NCBI GenBank assembly: GCA_020441345.1
Contig: JAGRMK010000077.1
Span: 1 to 5,827, forward strand
Direction: 5' to 3'
DNA length: 5,827 nt
Origin: Paracoccaceae bacterium
GTDB taxonomy: Bacteria; Pseudomonadota; Alphaproteobacteria; Rhodobacterales; Rhodobacteraceae
Shown here: positions 1-5,827 of the stretch, piece after piece
Numbering within the stretch: the first letter of the stretch is position 1
Layout of the letters: the number at the start of each line of letters is the position of its first letter
Made by a program: the position numbers and the translations under genes
The notes under the pieces: generated by a model
Told to the model about the DNA's origin: nothing
What the model saw: only the letters and a program-made list of their open reading frames with translations
Database searches by the model: none

Positions 1-1
1 C

Positions 2-193
2 GCGCTGCGCGAGATCGACGGCGTGCCGGGGCAGCGGGTTCATCGCTCGCACTGGGTTGCAGACGCCGCGGCATCCCATCTGCGGCGCGCCGGCAATCGC
101 CAGTTTGTCGTGCTGCATTCGGGGTGCGAATTGCCGGTTAGCCAGACCTATGCAGACCAAGCCATCCAGCGCTGGGGCACGCCGCGGTCCTGA
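2..193 (+). CDS. LytTR DNA-binding domain protein, C-terminal fragment
   Basis: This reading frame is open from the left edge and ends with TGA at 191-193, giving 63 residues; the start lies outside the window. The fragment contains GQRVHRSHWVA followed by a strand-rich stretch and then LPVSQTYADQAIQRWG. That matches the second half of a LytTR domain, where a G-x-x-VHRS-x-x-V segment is followed by short beta strands and an (I/L)PVS-R/Q-x-Y end. LytTR proteins bind DNA as transcription regulators; in alphaproteobacteria many carry N-terminal membrane segments instead of a receiver domain, but the N-terminus is not visible here. The gene converges on the minus-strand ATPase gene with a single base between the two stop codons. 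Its target is unknown, and adjacency to the tad genes does not prove that it controls them. The domain assignment is by motif recognition on a short fragment. Confidence 0.75.
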   Translation, partial: ALREIDGVPGQRVHRSHWVADAAASHLRRAGNRQFVVLHSGCELPVSQTYADQAIQRWGTPRS

Positions 194-194
194 G

Positions 195-1520
195 CTAGCG
201 CACGATAACCTCGTCATCGACAAACATGTTCGACCAGGCCCTGTCGATCAGCTCAGGGGACATGTGATATGGCTTCCCTTCGAAGTCGCAGATCGCGATC
301 ATCTGGTCGATGAGAAAGACCGGCTGATAGTTGGAATACACGTTGTCGATGGTCGGATACTTGGTTTGCAACAAGTGGATCAGGGCGTCTTCGTTCAGCG
401 GCATCCGGCGCTTGCGTGCAACAAGCGCGAAGATCTTCAGAAAGTCGGCCTGATCGGGGCCGTCGATCTTGATCTTGAAAAAGATCCGTCGCAGCGCGGC
501 CTGATCGAAGATTTCGTTCGGGTGGAAGTTGGTGGAGAAGATCACCAGCGTGTCGAAAGGCACGACGAATTTCTCGCCCGAATTCAGCGACAGGATATCA
601 TAGTTCATTTCCAGCGGCACAATCCAGCGATTGACCAGGGCCTGCGGTGGTTCCTCCTGGCGGCCGAGGTCATCGACAATGAACACACCGCCCATTGCCT
701 TGAACTGGAGCGGGGCCTGGTAGGTGCGCGAGACCGCGTTGTATTTTAGCTCCAGCATCTCCAGCTTCAACTCGCCGCCGGTGATCACCGTCGGACGCTC
801 GCACAGGACATAGCGCGTGTCGAACCGCTGTCCGCTCAGGCGCAATGCGCTGGTTGCTGCGGGCTCGGTTTCGACGAGGCGATGAACGATGGGGTCGTAA
901 ACCGACAGGACCTGACCCGCGTGCACGACCGCGCGCGGAACATAGATTGTGTCCCCCATTGCATCGCGAATCCCGTTCGAGATTGACGATTTGCCATTGC
1001 CCGGCGGGCCATACATCAGGATTGAACGGCCCGAGGTGACCGCCGGTCCCAGATCGGCCAGCAGCCCTTCGGGCAGCACCAGATCGCCCATTGCCGCGAT
1101 AAGCTGATCGCGCGAGATCTTGACGTTGCGGATCGACTGGCGCCGCACCTGTTCGCCATAGACATCCAGCGGAACCGGCATTGCACCGTAATACTCGGAC
1201 AGGGCAAGCGCCTGCTGCGCCCGGGTGCGCCCGGCATCGGTCAACTGGAACCCCATTTCCGACGAGGCCGCAGTCGCGTGCATGGTGCCCATCGCCTCGA
1301 CCAGCCGCTCACCCCGCGCCCCGTCAAGCAGTTGCTGAACCTGCGCGAATGGCAGGCACAGGATCTGCGCCAGGTCCGAGGCGTGATTGAGCGACATGCG
1401 GAACATGGTCTTGAGCAGGATGTCCCGCATCAAGGTCATCGACAGGCCGGTATCGGCCAGCGTCGCGGGCGGCGGAGGCGGCTGGATACGGCTTCTGGCG
1501 GCGGCGGGTCGATCGGTCAT
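195..1520 (-). CDS. AAA+ ATPase with winged-helix-like N-terminus, tad-locus associated
   Basis: This 441-residue protein is encoded last in the visible tad operon. Residues 1-27 form a short Pro/Arg-rich leader with five prolines at 14-18. Residues about 28-110 look like a winged helix: helices around 33-80, then a wing-like GFQLTDAG turn at 90-97 and another helix. The AAA+ core has a Walker A motif GPPGNGKS at 171-178, a Walker B motif GGVFIVDD at 277-284, a sensor-1-like FSTN at 328-331, and an arginine pair ALRRI at 342-346 that could supply the arginine finger. The Walker A to B spacing is about 100 residues, longer than in most AAA+ proteins. No signal peptide or membrane segment is seen, so it should be cytoplasmic. 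The ATG at 1520 has an upstream GAGGG but with only 3-4 nt of spacing; the next Met codons (28, 31) have nothing better. ATP binding is well supported. Its role in pilus biogenesis or regulation is unknown and is inferred only from context. Confidence 0.88.
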   Translation of the reverse strand: MTDRPAAARSRIQPPPPPATLADTGLSMTLMRDILLKTMFRMSLNHASDLAQILCLPFAQVQQLLDGARGERLVEAMGTMHATAASSEMGFQLTDAGRTRAQQALALSEYYGAMPVPLDVYGEQVRRQSIRNVKISRDQLIAAMGDLVLPEGLLADLGPAVTSGRSILMYGPPGNGKSSISNGIRDAMGDTIYVPRAVVHAGQVLSVYDPIVHRLVETEPAATSALRLSGQRFDTRYVLCERPTVITGGELKLEMLELKYNAVSRTYQAPLQFKAMGGVFIVDDLGRQEEPPQALVNRWIVPLEMNYDILSLNSGEKFVVPFDTLVIFSTNFHPNEIFDQAALRRIFFKIKIDGPDQADFLKIFALVARKRRMPLNEDALIHLLQTKYPTIDNVYSNYQPVFLIDQMIAICDFEGKPYHMSPELIDRAWSNMFVDDEVIVR

Positions 1521-1547
1521 GGTCCCTCTGACGCGGCGTTGCGGCTG

Positions 1548-2045
1548 TTAGCTGCCATGAAGACACGCCAATCCCAGATAAAAGATTAACGCAGGCCCCA
1601 GTGCCAGGCCGAAAGGGAACTCCTTGCGTTCCCAGCTTGCCCAGTTGGGGCTGGCTCGGCGGATTGCGGGGATCGCCCGCAGAACCCGATGGGCGACGAA
1701 GGCGGCCAGAACAACCGCACTTAGAAGAACCAGGAACAGCCTCAGATCGCCAAGCGCCACGAAGGGCGCCATCGCGGCGGCGAATTTCGCATCCCCCGCG
1801 CCAAACCCGCCCGTCAGGCTGAGAACGAAGCCAACCACCAGCACCACCACGAAATGCAGCCAGGACCAGGCCCAGACCGACGCGGGCAGGGTGATCAGCC
1901 CGACAACCGCATAGACCGCCAACAGCGCCAGAACAGCAATATTCGGAATGCGCATGGCGCGCAGATCGCTCCAGGCCACATAAAGGGCGATGGGAGTTGA
2001 AAAAACCAGCAGCCACAGGGCCGCGTGCGCAGATTGTGTCAGCAT
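1548..2045 (-). CDS. cpaA: Prepilin peptidase, A24 family (CpaA/TadV type)
   Basis: This is a 165-residue integral membrane aspartyl protease. By family knowledge it cleaves the leader of the Flp prepilin and the TadE/TadF-type pseudopilins at the cytoplasmic face of the inner membrane. The two catalytic aspartates are visible: D27 in SDLRAMRIPN after the first membrane segment, and D85 in the GxGD motif FGAGDAKF (82-85 GAGD). Hydrophobic segments lie near residues 8-25, 36-54, 59-78, 101-118 and 147-162, and the conserved FPFGLALG stretch occurs at 143-150. There is no N-terminal cysteine-rich methyltransferase region, so this is the short single-domain form usual for tad systems, not the bifunctional PilD form. 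It starts 9 nt after the stop of the upstream TPR gene and ends 27 nt before the AAA+ gene. Only a weak AGG, 8 nt upstream and fused to the preceding stop, serves as ribosome-binding site, so translational coupling is likely. Confidence 0.93.
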   Translation of the reverse strand: MLTQSAHAALWLLVFSTPIALYVAWSDLRAMRIPNIAVLALLAVYAVVGLITLPASVWAWSWLHFVVVLVVGFVLSLTGGFGAGDAKFAAAMAPFVALGDLRLFLVLLSAVVLAAFVAHRVLRAIPAIRRASPNWASWERKEFPFGLALGPALIFYLGLACLHGS

Positions 2046-2053
2046 TCCGCGGG

Positions 2054-2056
2054 CCT
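2054..2056 (-). promoter_or_regulatory. Weak cpaA ribosome-binding site fused to preceding stop
   Basis: Only AGG, 8 nt upstream of the cpaA ATG and overlapping the TAG stop of the TPR gene (TAGG), can serve as a Shine-Dalgarno sequence. Its weakness suggests that cpaA translation depends on ribosomes finishing the upstream gene. Confidence 0.45.
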
Positions 2057-2897
2057 ATCGCAGCGCGGCGAGGGCATTGGCCGCCGATTCGAAATGCTGT
2101 GGATGCGTCGCGATCGCATCCTCCAGCAACGCGCGCCCGGTCTGCACATCGCCTTGACGGATCGCAGCCAGGGCCATCGTGTGCAACAGTTCGGCGCGTT
2201 CGGTCTGGGTCATCTCGATCAGCGGCAACTCGTATCGACGTTGTGCCGCGCGGGCCAGCACCAGGTTGTTCTTGGCGGTGAACAGGGACGGATCGTGGCG
2301 CAGGGCCTCGGCGAACAGTTGTTCCGCGCCGCGATTGTCGCCGCGCGTCAACTTTGAATAGCCCCAGTTGTTGAGCACGCCAGCGGGGTTGGCGGTCAGC
2401 CCCGAGGCGATTTCATAGAAACTGTCGGCCCGGTCCCATTGCTGGCGCGAATCGGCGACCATCGCCTCCAACCGATAGCGATTGTAGGTTTCATAGGTCG
2501 GAGGCACCATGTTCAGCGTCGCCTCGGCCTGAGGCCAGTCGTTGATGCGGATATACGCCTCGGCCAGCTCGATCCGGTCGTCGGGAACGGCCTCGGGATG
2601 GGCGACGACCTCGCGCCAGATCGGGACGGCTTCGTCGGCGCGCCCCGCCCGCATCAGGGATCTGGCCAACCCGCGACGAAACAGGACGCGGTCGGGGTTG
2701 GCCTGGGACGCGGTGGTGAAATACTGTACGGCTTCGCGCGGATCCGCCACGGCGAGCATCATCTCGGCCATGTTTTCCTGATCAATCGCGCCAACGCTGT
2801 CGATGGCGCGCGCGGTCTGCGCATGCATCCCCTGATCGCACCCGGTGAGCGCCACAAGCCCAACAAGGCACACCGGTGCCAACCACACCTTGCGCAT
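2055..2897 (-). CDS. TPR-repeat lipoprotein of the tad operon (second copy)
   Basis: This is a 280-residue protein with a lipoprotein signal peptide: MRK, a hydrophobic core, and the lipobox LTGC with Cys20 as the acylation site. The mature part is almost entirely helical TPR-like repeats, roughly at 41-70, 71-103, 105-137, 138-170, 172-205 and 234-267. The clearest has the consensus-like NNWGYSKLTRGDNRGAEQLF at 176-195. The start was set at 2897, not at the upstream ATG at 2996, because GAAGGA lies 6 nt upstream, the lipoprotein signal begins exactly there, and the longer start would overlap the previous gene by 74 nt. It lies 25 nt downstream of the other TPR lipoprotein gene. TPR lipoproteins such as TadD are required for Tad pilus assembly in other bacteria, probably as scaffold or pilotin-like factors. 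The residue after the lipid-bearing Cys is Asp, which in E. coli would favour inner-membrane retention. Exact function is inferred. Confidence 0.88.
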   Translation of the reverse strand: MRKVWLAPVCLVGLVALTGCDQGMHAQTARAIDSVGAIDQENMAEMMLAVADPREAVQYFTTASQANPDRVLFRRGLARSLMRAGRADEAVPIWREVVAHPEAVPDDRIELAEAYIRINDWPQAEATLNMVPPTYETYNRYRLEAMVADSRQQWDRADSFYEIASGLTANPAGVLNNWGYSKLTRGDNRGAEQLFAEALRHDPSLFTAKNNLVLARAAQRRYELPLIEMTQTERAELLHTMALAAIRQGDVQTGRALLEDAIATHPQHFESAANALAALR

Positions 2898-2903
2898 TCT
2901 CTG

Positions 2904-2909
2904 TCCTTC
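2904..2909 (-). promoter_or_regulatory. Ribosome-binding site deciding the start of the 280-aa TPR lipoprotein
   Basis: GAAGGA on the minus strand ends 6 nt before the ATG at 2897-2895. Together with the signal peptide that begins there, it decides in favour of this start over the ATG at 2996, which lies inside the preceding gene. Unlike its neighbours, this gene has an independent ribosome-binding site in a 25-nt intergenic gap. Confidence 0.8.
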
Positions 2910-2922
2910 ACTGCTCGATCGC

Positions 2923-3474
2923 TCAGGGCGTGGCAAGGAGAAGAAAACGTCCGTTTCCGCGCCGCACCAGAGCGAATTCATTGTTGTTTTCGGCACTATA
3001 GCCTGAATCTTGCAAGTTTGCGAGAGCCAGCCGCAGGTTTTGGCGGATTTCTTCGGATCGGCCGCTGTCGAGCGCGAAGGCGCTGCGAAACAGATGTGCG
3101 GCTTGTCCCCATTCGCGGCGCTCGATCATCACGACGCCCAGGTTGTTCAGTGCGGGCACGAATTCGGCGTCCAGGTCCAGGGCGCGGCGCAGCATTTGCT
3201 CACTTTGGCCAAGCCGCCCCAGGCGCAGGTTTGCCGAACCGATCGCAGACAGGGCGTCAACCGTCGGCCCGTCTTGCGCCATCGATCGATAATAGGCTCG
3301 CAAGGCCAGTTCAAACTCCCCCGCCGCCATCAGCCGATGACCGACCATCAGCCCGTCGACATCTTCGGCTGGGCTGACGGCGCGGCCAGGCAGGCCATCA
3401 GGGGTGAACCCGTCGGTGTTTGTTTGGCACGCGGCCAGCGCCAAAAGCGCCGCCGCGCATAGCGGTTTCATCAT
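2923..3474 (-). CDS. tadD: TadD-like TPR lipoprotein
   Basis: This 183-residue protein sits directly after tadC, the position of tadD in characterised tad loci. It has a short lipoprotein signal peptide ending in the lipobox LAAC, with Cys16 followed by Gln. Three TPR-like units follow at about 43-70, 72-104 and 106-138; the third contains NNLGVVMIERREWGQAAHLF. A further helix carrying QNLRLALANL follows at 145-154, and a tail with an Asn-rich ENNNEF segment and a hydrophobic end runs from about 158 to 183. The mature protein should be anchored to a membrane and exposed to the periplasm, and probably acts as an assembly or stability factor for the Tad apparatus. Its ATG overlaps the tadC stop in an ATGA arrangement and has no Shine-Dalgarno sequence, so translation is probably coupled to tadC. 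A second Met codon follows immediately and could also be used. It is shorter than typical TadD (about 250 residues), so the symbol is assigned by position and repeat type and is less certain than the lipoprotein call. Confidence 0.85.
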   Translation of the reverse strand: MMKPLCAAALLALAACQTNTDGFTPDGLPGRAVSPAEDVDGLMVGHRLMAAGEFELALRAYYRSMAQDGPTVDALSAIGSANLRLGRLGQSEQMLRRALDLDAEFVPALNNLGVVMIERREWGQAAHLFRSAFALDSGRSEEIRQNLRLALANLQDSGYSAENNNEFALVRRGNGRFLLLATP

Positions 3475-4448
3475 AGGCTGAAGTCGGCCGTTGCAAGCAT
3501 CGTGATTACCCCGTGCACCGACGGGCCGATCAGGATGATCAGCAACGGCGGCACCGTGAACAGCATTGTGCCCAGTGTCAGCTTGGTCGGCAAGACGTTT
3601 GCCTTTTCTTCCGCCAGCATCACGCGCTTGTCGCGCATTTCGGCGGCATAGACGCGCAGCGCTTCGGCGACCGAGGTGCCATAGGTGGCCGATTGAATGA
3701 GCACCGTCACGAAGGACCGGATGTCGGCATTGCCGCAGCGTTCACCCATTTCCTTGAGCACCACCAGACGATCCTTGCCTGCCTTGGTCTGATGCGACAC
3801 GGTTTCGAATTCTTCGGCCAACGCCGGGTATCCGGCCTTCAATTCTCGGGCCACGCGGTTGATCGATTGGTCCATGGATTGCCCCGCCTCGGTGCAGATC
3901 AAAAGCATGTCAAGCGAGTCGGGGAACCCGCCGGTGATCTGTTTCTGGCGCTCGGCCCGACGCTTGGACACCCAGTAGATCGGCAGGTAATACCCGATCA
4001 CCGTGGGGATCAGTACGGGAACTGCGGTGAAGAGCATCGACGTGCCTTCGGACGGCGGAAAGAGCAGGATATACGCCAGCCCCAACAGCAACCCGCTGAC
4101 ACCGAGGATGAATTTGATCGCATGGAAATCGCGCACCGCGCTGCGCCCGTGATAGCCGGCCTGGATCATGTGCAGCCGCGCTTCGTCCATTTCGCTCGAA
4201 TCGGTCGGTTCGAGGAAGGACTTGAATTTTTCCAGCCGCTTGGCCAACGGCGTCGCATCATTGTGTTTGCCCAGTTCCAGGCCCGGGTGATGCAGGTCGC
4301 GGGATTCGGCGCGCAGTTTCTTCAGTGGGTCGGCGATTTCCTTGCTGCCGCCCATCAGAATAAACAGCACAAGCGTGATACCGAGCGCGGCGATCAGGGC
4401 GATCATCACCGGCGGCGATGAAAACAGGGCGGTTACAGAGTCGAGCAT
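3471..4448 (-). CDS. tadC: Tad pilus inner-membrane platform protein TadC
   Basis: This 325-residue polytopic membrane protein belongs to the type II secretion F (GspF/PilC) family. Hydrophobic segments lie near residues 14-33, 111-130, 138-159 and 293-318. The T2SSF domain occupies about 175-300, with the characteristic FPDSLDMLLICTEAGQSMDQ at 175-194, then a helix-rich cytoplasmic region including QSATYGTSVAEALRVYAAEM at 252-271 and an AEEKANVLPTKL segment leading into the last membrane region. With TadB it forms the inner-membrane platform on which the CpaF ATPase drives Flp pilin assembly. Its ATG is preceded by AGGA at 8 nt spacing, and that AGGA overlaps the tadB stop codon; the gap between the genes is 10 nt. 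The 3' end overlaps the next gene by 4 nt. Length, topology and domain position are normal for TadC, and the position after tadB supports TadC over TadB. Confidence 0.95.
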   Translation of the reverse strand: MLDSVTALFSSPPVMIALIAALGITLVLFILMGGSKEIADPLKKLRAESRDLHHPGLELGKHNDATPLAKRLEKFKSFLEPTDSSEMDEARLHMIQAGYHGRSAVRDFHAIKFILGVSGLLLGLAYILLFPPSEGTSMLFTAVPVLIPTVIGYYLPIYWVSKRRAERQKQITGGFPDSLDMLLICTEAGQSMDQSINRVARELKAGYPALAEEFETVSHQTKAGKDRLVVLKEMGERCGNADIRSFVTVLIQSATYGTSVAEALRVYAAEMRDKRVMLAEEKANVLPTKLTLGTMLFTVPPLLIILIGPSVHGVITMLATADFSL

Positions 4449-4456
4449 GTGATCAA

Positions 4457-4460
4457 TCCT
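4457..4460 (-). promoter_or_regulatory. tadC ribosome-binding site fused to tadB stop
   Basis: On the minus strand AGGA lies 8 nt upstream of the tadC ATG and overlaps the tadB TAG stop (4459-4461), reading TAGGA. It supports the start at 4448 and, as at the cpaF/tadB junction, makes the end of one gene the ribosome entry site of the next. Confidence 0.7.
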
Positions 4461-5427
4461 AAACCTGAATATTCACCATCTTGCGCATGTAGAGCACGTT
4501 CACGATCAGAAACGCGACAACCACCAGCGCGGTCGGAATGAAGAGGGCGGTTTCCTTGACTTCGTCATAGTAGTCCGGCTTGATCACACTGATCATCAGC
4601 ATCGCCGCGATCGGAAACCCGGACAGGAACATGCCCGACCACTTGGCCTCGGCGGTGATTGCGCGCACCCGGCGGAACAGCTTGAAACGCGCCCGCACCA
4701 CTTTTGACAGACCATCGAGGATCTCGGCCAGGTTGCCGCCAGACTGAGCCTGGATCGTCACCGAAACCGCCAAGAAGCGGATATCCTGCATGTCCATGCG
4801 TTCGGCGAAGGCCATCAATGCTTCGCCAACGTCGCGCCCATAAGCGGCTTCATCGGCGATCAGGCCCAATTCGCTGCCTAACGGGTCCGGTATTTCCTTG
4901 GCTGCGCTGGCCAGAGCATGCGTGAACGGATGTCCGACGCGCAGCCCACGCACCAGCAGATCGATGGCATCGGGCAGTTGTTCCTCGATCAAGTCGCGGC
5001 GTTTCTTGGCCTTGCCAGAGACCCAGATCCAGACCCCGGCGATGCCCATGACCGCGCTGATGCCGATTTTGAGCGGTGTCGGCGCGGCAGTAAACAGCGA
5101 CAGGCCAACGAAGGCCGCGCAGGCCAACAGCCCCATGATCAGGATCAACATCAGCGGCGAGAACGCGATCTTGCCCTTCTCGGCCTTTTCGGCGAGCAGC
5201 GAATAGAACGGGATCGCCGTGCCGCGCCCGTGCTGCGTCGTTTCCTTGCGCAACCGGTCGATGACATCGGCCCGCTTGCCGCCCGAATGCAGCATTTCCA
5301 GGCGCCGGTTCAGGCGGCTTCCCAGCCGGACCGAGCGCCCGAAGGTCAGCAGATACAACGCCTCGACCAGCAACAGGATGCCGCCAAAGATCAGCGCGTA
5401 AATCAAAAGGGTGGGAGAGATGGACAT
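4459..5427 (-). CDS. tadB: Tad pilus inner-membrane platform protein TadB
   Basis: This 322-residue polytopic membrane protein of the T2SSF family is the partner of TadC. Membrane segments lie near 6-28, 91-112, 118-137, 264-282 and 294-315. The T2SSF domain spans about 145-275: it begins with LPDAIDLLVRGLRVGHPFTH at 151-170 and contains the conserved QAQSGGNLAEIL at 226-237, followed by a basic, amphipathic RARFKLFRRVRAITAEAK stretch leading to the next membrane segment. By family knowledge it is part of the inner-membrane platform contacted by the CpaF ATPase during pilus assembly. The start is well supported: AAGGAG lies 7 nt upstream of the ATG and is fused to the cpaF stop codon, 11 nt away. 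There are no oddities in length or reading frame. Confidence 0.95.
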   Translation of the reverse strand: MSISPTLLIYALIFGGILLLVEALYLLTFGRSVRLGSRLNRRLEMLHSGGKRADVIDRLRKETTQHGRGTAIPFYSLLAEKAEKGKIAFSPLMLILIMGLLACAAFVGLSLFTAAPTPLKIGISAVMGIAGVWIWVSGKAKKRRDLIEEQLPDAIDLLVRGLRVGHPFTHALASAAKEIPDPLGSELGLIADEAAYGRDVGEALMAFAERMDMQDIRFLAVSVTIQAQSGGNLAEILDGLSKVVRARFKLFRRVRAITAEAKWSGMFLSGFPIAAMLMISVIKPDYYDEVKETALFIPTALVVVAFLIVNVLYMRKMVNIQV

Positions 5428-5434
5428 GAGCGCG

Positions 5435-5440
5435 CTCCTT
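5435..5440 (-). promoter_or_regulatory. tadB ribosome-binding site fused to cpaF stop
   Basis: On the minus strand AAGGAG lies 7 nt upstream of the tadB ATG and shares its first two bases with the cpaF TAA stop (5439-5441), reading TAAGGAG. This is the strongest Shine-Dalgarno sequence in the window. It fixes the tadB start and suggests coupling of tadB translation to cpaF termination. Confidence 0.85.
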
Positions 5441-5827
5441 ATTCGACGGTGTCGAAGATGCTGTTCGGCAGGTCATAACCCCAGCGCCGGAACCGGTCGG
5501 CGTAATGCGAGCGGATACCGCAACCGGTGAAATGCCCCAGGATCTTGCCGTTCGGCTCCAGCCCCGTGCGTTCGAACCGGAACACCTCTTGCATAGTGAT
5601 GATCTCGCCTTCCATGCCGGTCACTTCGGTCACCGAGACCATGCGGCGCGAGCCGTCCTGCAAGCGGCTGATCTGCACGATCAGGTTTACCGCGCTGGCC
5701 ACCTGGCTGCGCACGGCCTTCAGCGGCATCTCGATGCCGGCCATGGCGACCATGTTCTCCAGGCGCGACACCGCGTCCCGGGCCGAGTTCGCGTGGATTG
5801 TCGTCATCGAGCCGTCGTGGCCGGTGT
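5439..5827 (-). CDS. cpaF: Secretion ATPase CpaF/TadA, C-terminal part
   Basis: The frame is open to the right edge, so only the last 128 codons plus stop are present. The visible part starts in the CpaF/TadA signature TGHDGSMTTIHANSARDA, the histidine-containing region of GspE/PilT-superfamily secretion ATPases that follows Walker B. It continues with SRLENMVAMAG, a VRSQVASAVNLIVQISRLQDG segment and a VTEVTGMEGEIITMQEVF segment, all typical of the CpaF C-terminal domain. The Walker A and B motifs must lie outside the window. By family knowledge the protein is a hexameric cytoplasmic ATPase that powers Flp pilus assembly through TadB and TadC. An ATG at 5807 lies inside the conserved region and is not the start. 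The gene ends 11 nt before tadB and its stop codon overlaps the tadB ribosome-binding site, placing it in the same operon. Confidence 0.95.
   Translation of the reverse strand, partial: TGHDGSMTTIHANSARDAVSRLENMVAMAGIEMPLKAVRSQVASAVNLIVQISRLQDGSRRMVSVTEVTGMEGEIITMQEVFRFERTGLEPNGKILGHFTGCGIRSHYADRFRRWGYDLPNSIFDTVE

Noticed and set aside
57..749. A 230-codon plus-strand open frame spanning the LytTR end and the ATPase 3' half
   Set aside because: It crosses two well-supported coding regions in other frames and shows no domain; it is a shadow of the ATPase gene.
1324..2016. A 230-codon minus-strand frame overlapping the prepilin peptidase and ATPase genes
   Set aside because: It is out of frame with both genes, which carry intact catalytic motifs, and its sequence is low-complexity Gly/Arg/Ser.
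2898..2996. A longer start (ATG at 2996) for the 280-aa TPR lipoprotein, adding 33 N-terminal residues
   Set aside because: It would overlap the preceding gene by 74 nt and would bury the lipoprotein signal peptide internally. The ATG at 2897 has a good ribosome-binding site.
2985..3020. A possible internal minus-strand promoter before the second TPR gene (TATAGT in an AT-richer patch)
   Set aside because: No -35-like hexamer is found at 16-18 nt spacing, and the patch encodes the tail of the preceding protein.
3281..3290. The palindromic repeat ATCGATCGAT
   Set aside because: It is short, lies inside the TadD-like coding sequence, and is compatible with ordinary codon use; nothing else suggests an operator.
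2439..3377. A 312-codon open frame on the plus strand
   Set aside because: It is antisense to both TPR lipoprotein genes, whose signal peptides and repeats are clear. Its translation is rich in Arg/Gly/Pro with no recognisable domain, as expected from GC-rich complementary-strand shadow.
3513..4421. A 302-codon open frame on the plus strand
   Set aside because: It lies wholly antisense to tadC, is rich in His/Gln/Arg with no family resemblance, and is best explained by codon bias of tadC.

Overview
The window looks like alphaproteobacterial DNA, most likely from the Rhodobacteraceae/Roseobacter group. This is inferred from the moderately high GC content, the compact gene packing and the gene order. 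It carries the downstream half of a tad (tight adherence / Flp type IVc pilus) operon on the minus strand and the end of an unrelated gene on the plus strand. There is no mobile element, RNA gene or CRISPR array, and no gene-free stretch longer than about 30 bases.

Reading the minus strand in the direction of transcription (right to left), the genes are: the C-terminal part of the secretion ATPase CpaF/TadA (runs off the right edge), the inner-membrane platform proteins TadB and TadC, two consecutive TPR lipoproteins (a 183-aa TadD-like protein and a 280-aa protein), a small single-domain prepilin peptidase (CpaA/TadV type), and a 441-aa AAA+ ATPase with an apparent winged-helix N-terminus. 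All six junctions are short (gaps of 9 to 27 nt, or a 4-nt overlap), and at several of them the Shine-Dalgarno sequence is fused to the preceding stop codon. One polycistronic mRNA with translational coupling is therefore likely. Its promoter and the upstream genes (pilin, CpaB/CpaC/CpaE) lie beyond the right edge.

The parts fit one machine. CpaF powers pilus assembly on the TadB/TadC platform, the prepilin peptidase matures the Flp pilin and pseudopilins, and the TPR lipoproteins probably help assemble or stabilise the envelope part. The AAA+ protein is the least understood member.

At the left edge, the plus strand holds the last 63 codons of a LytTR-type DNA-binding protein. It ends one base before the stop codon of the AAA+ gene, so the two transcription units converge tail to tail with no room for a terminator between them.

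The window is mostly a recognisable tad locus. The best candidates for something poorly described are the wHTH-AAA+ ATPase, and the paired lipoproteins whose sorting residues differ.
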